Of a DNA stretch of 64,000 nucleotides, positions 59,947 to 64,000 are shown in pieces; within the stretch, counting starts at the first letter, position 1, and each line of letters opens with the position of its first letter. The DNA is from an uncultured Bacteroidia bacterium. GTDB taxonomy: Bacteria; Bacteroidota; Bacteroidia; Bacteroidales; UBA932. The notes beneath the pieces are model-generated. The model made no database searches. It was not told where the DNA came from and saw only the letters and a program-made list of their open reading frames with translations. Made by a program: the position numbers and the translations under genes. The DNA lies in the NCBI GenBank assembly GCA_902798975.1, contig CADBYT010000005.1, positions 1 through 64,000 of the forward strand, given 5' to 3'.

Positions 59947-61687
59947 GGACGGGATTCTTGTCGAAATTCAGGTAAACGCAGTTGATCCCGCTCGCAAAGC
60001 GGTAGTTGACGTCCCGGCAGAGGCCCTCCACGATGCGGAGGCTCAGTGATTCGGGATCGTCCTCCCCATATGCGTGCAGGGGATTGAAGGCCTTTCCGGC
60101 CGCTTTGACCAGAATGGTGAAGCGGTCGTCTCCGTCCACGATTCCCACATCGAAGCTGCCCTTGAGCCCGCAGGACTGCCCCATCTCCAGCTGGTGCAGC
60201 ATCATTTCCTCCACGCAATGGGTGACGGCCGTATTCTCCGTCTCGGAAAGACGCATCGCCGCCAGCCTTTCACAAAGAAGGTGGAACTGATGCGAGACGC
60301 TCGCGCGGGAATAGGCTACGCTCACAGCGAAAGAATGCCGCGTGTCGCCCACGGGAATCAGCCAGACCGGGTGCAGCTTCCCCTCCTTTCTTGTGAGCAG
60401 GGCCGAGGCCGCCAGGCCTCCCAGCGCGGGGAGCAACATGCCCAGCGGCAGACCCAGCCACAGGTTCCAGGGGGAAAGGGCCAGGGCCATCGGCAGGATA
60501 CAGAGGACGATGCCCGCTTGCAGCATGGCGGCCAGGCGCCCCCGCTTGACCAGCAGGAAGGCGTTGGCCTGCGTCATCAGCACGGTGGCGGGCAGAAAGA
60601 CGCCGGCGAAAATGCGAAGCGGCGTGGCCGACAGTTGCGCGAGGGCCGCGTCGGCCCCGAAAAGCGAAGCTACCCCTTCGGGGAATGCCAGGAGCAGCGC
60701 TGTCGCGCAGAGCGCCAAGCCCAGCGACAGCCGCAGGATCAGCGAAATAAGCCGCCCCACACCGTCCCAGTCCTCCTCGCCGGACAGGATGCCGCCCAGC
60801 CCCGTGATGGTGCCGCCCGTCGCGGTGAGCACCAGCATGCAAATCATCAGCAGCTGCATGCAGATGCTCAGGGTGAACATGCCGTCGGCCCCCAGCGTGC
60901 GCAGGACCAGGGTGTTGAGGCCCAGGTTGAGGAGGATCATGGATACGCCCGTCATGGCGGCGGGAGTGCCCCGCTGCAGGATTTCCCGGAAATACTGGCG
61001 GACACGGGCCCGTCCGGGCCAGCACAGGCGATACGGACGCGGCTCCCGCAGCAGGTACGGGACCATGACCATAAAGCCCAGGACCGCCGCAGAGGAAGTG
61101 CCCGCAGCCGCACCCCGAATGCCCATGCCCAGCACCCGCACGAAGAGGATGTCCAGGGCCAGGTTCAGGACTCCGAAAATGCCCACGAACCAGGCCACCA
61201 GCCGCGGCCGGCCGCTGATCTGGACAAACTGGCTGCCCGCACAGGCAAACAGTCCGAAGAAACTGCCTGCAAAGGCAAAGGGAAGATACTCCTGCAGCAT
61301 GGGCTGCAAACGCGCATCCTGGGTAATGAACAGGGAAACGGGCCTGGCAAACACGGCAAGCAGGGCCGTAAAGATTCCGCTGACGAGCAGGGCCGACGCC
61401 ACCCCCGCCGTGAGCGTCCGGTTCACCCGGCCGTAATCCTGGTTTCCGAAAGCAGGTGCAATCAGGAGTGTCGTCCCCATCAGGAGGGTGGTGCCCGGGA
61501 GCATCAGGATATTCACCAGCGGCAGGGCCAGGACAATCACCGACACGGCATCGGCTCCGATAAATTGTCCCGCCACCATGCTGTCTATGGTGCAGTTGAG
61601 CTGGATGATGATGCCGGCAAAAATGGCCGCAGCCAAGTAATGTCTCAGCGTATGGCGAATGATATGGGAATTCCGGACCGGCTGCAC
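59894..61687 (-). CDS. MATE family transporter with C-terminal HATPase-like domain
   Basis: 597 residues. The first about 450 form a MATE drug/sodium antiporter with twelve membrane segments. From about 455 a soluble domain follows that resembles RsbW-type anti-sigma ATPases: ENTAVTHCVEEMMLHQLEMG (about 481-501) aligns with the N box and KAAGKAFNPL (about 528-537) with the G1 box. The N-box Asn is His498 and the G1 Asp is Ala529, so ATP binding is probably lost. The last about 20 residues (after NFDK) are antisense to sppA and probably read past a lost stop. Substrate unknown. Confidence 0.85.
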   Translation of the reverse strand: MQPVRNSHIIRHTLRHYLAAAIFAGIIIQLNCTIDSMVAGQFIGADAVSVIVLALPLVNILMLPGTTLLMGTTLLIAPAFGNQDYGRVNRTLTAGVASALLVSGIFTALLAVFARPVSLFITQDARLQPMLQEYLPFAFAGSFFGLFACAGSQFVQISGRPRLVAWFVGIFGVLNLALDILFVRVLGMGIRGAAAGTSSAAVLGFMVMVPYLLREPRPYRLCWPGRARVRQYFREILQRGTPAAMTGVSMILLNLGLNTLVLRTLGADGMFTLSICMQLLMICMLVLTATGGTITGLGGILSGEEDWDGVGRLISLILRLSLGLALCATALLLAFPEGVASLFGADAALAQLSATPLRIFAGVFLPATVLMTQANAFLLVKRGRLAAMLQAGIVLCILPMALALSPWNLWLGLPLGMLLPALGGLAASALLTRKEGKLHPVWLIPVGDTRHSFAVSVAYSRASVSHQFHLLCERLAAMRLSETENTAVTHCVEEMMLHQLEMGQSCGLKGSFDVGIVDGDDRFTILVKAAGKAFNPLHAYGEDDPESLSLRIVEGLCRDVNYRFASGINCVYLNFDKNPVLSGPGSRCPCGREPAAG

Positions 61688-61707
61688 GGGATGCGATTCA
61701 GGTTTTC

Positions 61708-63771
61708 CTACAGCGGTTCGAAGCTGACGCTGTCACGCTTGCCGCTGTCGGAGACGACTTCGAAAGTGGTCTGCGCGGTGCCCATCTGCAGGTCTTCAAA
61801 TTTCCAGATCACACCGGAGATCTCTCCGGATCCTTCCAGGGTCCGGACGGGAACGCCGTCGCGCAGCAGCGTGAGCGAGCCGGCGTTGGAATACACCGTG
61901 AGGGTGAACGTCGATCCGGCAGGGCGCTTGCGAAGCCGCCGCTCTGTGATATAGACCGTCTCCTCGTCGGCGTTCCACCAGGATTTGTAGAGGTAGAAAA
62001 CGTCTTTCTTCGTCTGGCGGTCGCGTGTCACGAGACCCTTGTCATTGGTGTAGAGACGCGCCGGGTTTTCGGTGTAATTCACGCCGTCATCCGAGTCCAG
62101 GAAGCCTTCTTTTCGGTCTGCCACGGCAAAGTCGAACATGACCCACAGGGAGGTGAAATCCAACCAGGGCATGGCGCAGATCTGCTGGACCGCCGACTCG
62201 TGCGCCCGGTTGCCGTACGCCTCCATGTGGCGCCGGTCGTCCTGGTAGCGGCGGATGTCTTCTTCTTTCCAGCTGTGGCAGTAGGGATTGATGCCTACGC
62301 CGTACTCGGACAGGTTGGTGACGCCCATGTGTTCATGGATCCACGTCATGGACTGCGTCAGCCCGTCGAAGCGGTTGTATTCGAAGTACCAGCCGTGGTA
62401 GCGGTTCTCGGAGTAATAGTCGGCCTTGAGTTCCGTAAAGTAGTCCCGCGCGAAGACGCTGTCGTCCGTCAGGCCCACCGCGCGGGTGGGATCCAGCGAC
62501 TTGGCGTAATCGTAGAGTCGCGCCGTCTCGTCCACGGCCCGCCGGGCGTCCAGCGTTCCCTGGTACTGGTCCGTGTTGCCCCAGCTATCCAGCTCGTTCC
62601 ACATGCCCCAGAAGCAGATGGAAGGGTGGTTGTAGAAGCTGGTGATCATTTCCCGCATCTGGTCGTGGATGTTGTCGAAATAGGCGTCCGTCGCACGCAC
62701 GCCGCAGATGTTGACCCAGGGAATCTCCGTCTGGACCACGATGCCCATGCGGTCGCAGAGCCGGAAGGCGTAGTCGTTGTGGGGATAGTGGGCCAGGCGC
62801 AGGAAATTGCATCCGAGTTCCCGGATGATGGCATAGTCGCGGTCGAAATCCTCCTTCGTCAGGGCCGAGGCGCGCCCTTCCATGTCCTGATGCATGCTCA
62901 CGCCGCGCAGCGGGTAGGGATGTCCGTTCAGGAAGAAGCCCCCGTCTTTGTCCAGGCGGAAATAGCGGAAGCCGATTTCTCTCTTCGTGCAGTCATCGCC
63001 GACCGCCAGCTCGACCGTATACAGATAAGGATCGGTCACGCCGTTCCACAGGTGCGGGCGCTTCAGCCGGATCTGCGCTGCGTAAGGGTACGCGCCCTTT
63101 GCGGGGACTTTCACACGGCGGCGTTTTTTCCAGACCGTCTTCCCCTCCGCGTTCCGGAGCACCAGCGACACTTTCACGCGTTTCGTCTTGGGACCGGGGT
63201 TCTCCAGCCGGGCCTGCACCTCCGCAGCGGCCTTTGCGTCCGACACGTTCGTCTGGACCAGGTGGAAACGGTCCGGCCCGTACTCGATCGGGCACAGGAA
63301 CACGCCGTCATATTCCAGCAGCGACACGGGATTGTGGAGGCCGTTGTTCTTGTTGAAGTCGGAGGAAATCGGGATCATCTCCAGGTCAATGCTGTTGTCG
63401 CACACCACTTCCACCTTGTTCCCCTCGGGCCGGAGGATCCCTCTCAACGGGACGACGAAGGGTGTGTATCCGCCTTTGTGAGCGTAGGCGAGTTCTCCGT
63501 TCACATAGACCCAGGCGGCCTGCGCGGCCCCTTCGAAGAAGAGGAAAGAGGTCTTGGACAGATCCGGAGAGATCTCGCAACGGTAATGCGTCCGGCCGCG
63601 GTAATACGCCGCCGAGCGGCCGTCGACGGCATTCGTGCTATGCGGAACCGTGACCGATTCCCAGTGTTCGCCATCCCGGGAGAACTCCCAGCGATCCAGC
63701 CGGGTAGTCCCCGCCTGCAGAGATACGGAAAGGACAAGCGTCAAGAAAAAGGAGAAGAATGTGGTTTTCAT
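61708..63771 (-). CDS. Glycoside hydrolase family 2 (beta-galactosidase/glucuronidase-like)
   Basis: 687-residue secreted enzyme with signal peptide ending SLQA. Sugar-binding jelly-roll domain (about 30-175), Ig-like domain (175-270), TIM barrel (275-590) and a C-terminal extension. The acid/base is Glu393 in MWNELDSWG and the nucleophile Glu489 in NLSEYG. REIGFRYFRLD before the barrel is the usual family link. Specificity (galactoside, glucuronide or mannoside) cannot be fixed. It lies 20 nt upstream of the MATE gene on the same strand, so they may share a transcript. Confidence 0.93.
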   Translation of the reverse strand: MKTTFFSFFLTLVLSVSLQAGTTRLDRWEFSRDGEHWESVTVPHSTNAVDGRSAAYYRGRTHYRCEISPDLSKTSFLFFEGAAQAAWVYVNGELAYAHKGGYTPFVVPLRGILRPEGNKVEVVCDNSIDLEMIPISSDFNKNNGLHNPVSLLEYDGVFLCPIEYGPDRFHLVQTNVSDAKAAAEVQARLENPGPKTKRVKVSLVLRNAEGKTVWKKRRRVKVPAKGAYPYAAQIRLKRPHLWNGVTDPYLYTVELAVGDDCTKREIGFRYFRLDKDGGFFLNGHPYPLRGVSMHQDMEGRASALTKEDFDRDYAIIRELGCNFLRLAHYPHNDYAFRLCDRMGIVVQTEIPWVNICGVRATDAYFDNIHDQMREMITSFYNHPSICFWGMWNELDSWGNTDQYQGTLDARRAVDETARLYDYAKSLDPTRAVGLTDDSVFARDYFTELKADYYSENRYHGWYFEYNRFDGLTQSMTWIHEHMGVTNLSEYGVGINPYCHSWKEEDIRRYQDDRRHMEAYGNRAHESAVQQICAMPWLDFTSLWVMFDFAVADRKEGFLDSDDGVNYTENPARLYTNDKGLVTRDRQTKKDVFYLYKSWWNADEETVYITERRLRKRPAGSTFTLTVYSNAGSLTLLRDGVPVRTLEGSGEISGVIWKFEDLQMGTAQTTFEVVSDSGKRDSVSFEPL

Positions 63772-63791
63772 ATGCTCAAAGATACACTTTT

Positions 63792-63822
63792 TTTGGATAT
63801 TAATTATTTTTATCTACCTTTG
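63792..63822 (+). promoter_or_regulatory. Promoter of tRNA-fMet
   Basis: TTTG at 63792-63795 and TACCTTTG at 63815-63822, separated by 19 nt. Confidence 0.82.
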
Positions 63823-63835
63823 CAGTCCCAAACAT

Positions 63836-63907
<72 letters not shown>

Positions 63908-63908
<1 letters not shown>

Positions 63909-63953
63909 CAAGCAGAAAGAAGTCGCTGAAACCAGCGACTTCTTTCTGCTTGT
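63908..63953 (+). terminator. 20-bp perfect hairpin directly after tRNA-fMet
   Basis: Arms of 20 bp (63908-63927 and 63934-63953) with a GAAACC loop. The left arm begins at the discriminator base of the tRNA. It has no T-run after the stem but is very stable and probably terminates transcription. Confidence 0.75.
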
Positions 63954-64000
63954 AGACAACTCCCTAATTCTTTCGGTGCCGGGAGCAGATCAGGGCCTTT

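Overview
The window looks like a chromosomal segment of an uncultured, high-GC (about 60%) member of the order Bacteroidales (phylum Bacteroidota). The evidence is the gene content (DUF4295, DUF4296, BACON-domain and DUF6057 proteins), the near absence of Shine-Dalgarno sites, the gene order of the division/cell-wall cluster, and clear Bacteroidota promoters. The three promoters in front of tRNA genes each have a TTTG/TTG -33 box and a TAnnTTTG -7 box separated by 19 nt. No phage, transposase, CRISPR array, rRNA or SusC/SusD pair was seen.

Layout. 1-2139: tail of rplT, signal peptidase I, and the rpmB-rpmG-DUF4295 operon closed by a terminator. 2212-6917: ftsY, pheT, a DUF4296 lipoprotein and deoC. 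7060-8800: an unusual lipoprotein and tRNA-Leu. 8861-13570: one very long minus-strand gene that joins a complete TamB-type protein to a complete Omp85/TamL-type barrel. 13680-16529: a lone AbrB/MazE-like protein, tRNA-Arg, rpmF-DUF177 and a broken typA. 16616-21484: lipoprotein, acyl-CoA synthetase, dCMP deaminase and a CtpA protease. 21547-26248: uxaC, a 430-nt gap with a palindromic repeat and a decayed small ORF, rpiB-truB, and gltX at the end of the next operon. 26245-41183 (minus): the whole dcw cluster in the order mraZ-rsmH-ftsL-ftsI-murE-mraY-murD-ftsW-murG-murC-ftsQ-ftsA-ftsZ-gltX, mostly with overlapping ends. 41315-47607: a TolB-like/CxxCH lipoprotein, a DUF6057 membrane protein, a GH43 enzyme and a BACON lipoprotein. 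47789-49570: an oxaloacetate-decarboxylase-alpha-like carboxyltransferase. 49679-56708: tRNA-His, DUF4380-like protein, divergent GH3 and GH9 enzymes, and a small secreted protein. 56773-63953: hisS, sppA, a MATE transporter with an extra C-terminal domain, a GH2 enzyme and initiator tRNA-Met.

How it fits together. The core is growth machinery: ribosomal proteins, tRNA synthetases, SRP receptor, peptidoglycan synthesis and division. Around it sit envelope assembly (LepB, SppA, CtpA, the TamB-Omp85 fusion) and secreted glycoside hydrolases (GH2, GH3, GH9, GH43) with uxaC, which suggest a plant- or host-glycan feeder. These enzymes are scattered and do not form a canonical polysaccharide-utilisation locus.

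The most unusual items are the TamB-Omp85 single-chain fusion, a 130-bp palindromic insertion kept in frame inside murE, frame-breaking deletions in two GTPase genes (typA, ftsZ) that may be assembly errors, a carboxylase lacking its biotin lysine, and several promoters placed so close to ATG that the mRNAs should be leaderless.
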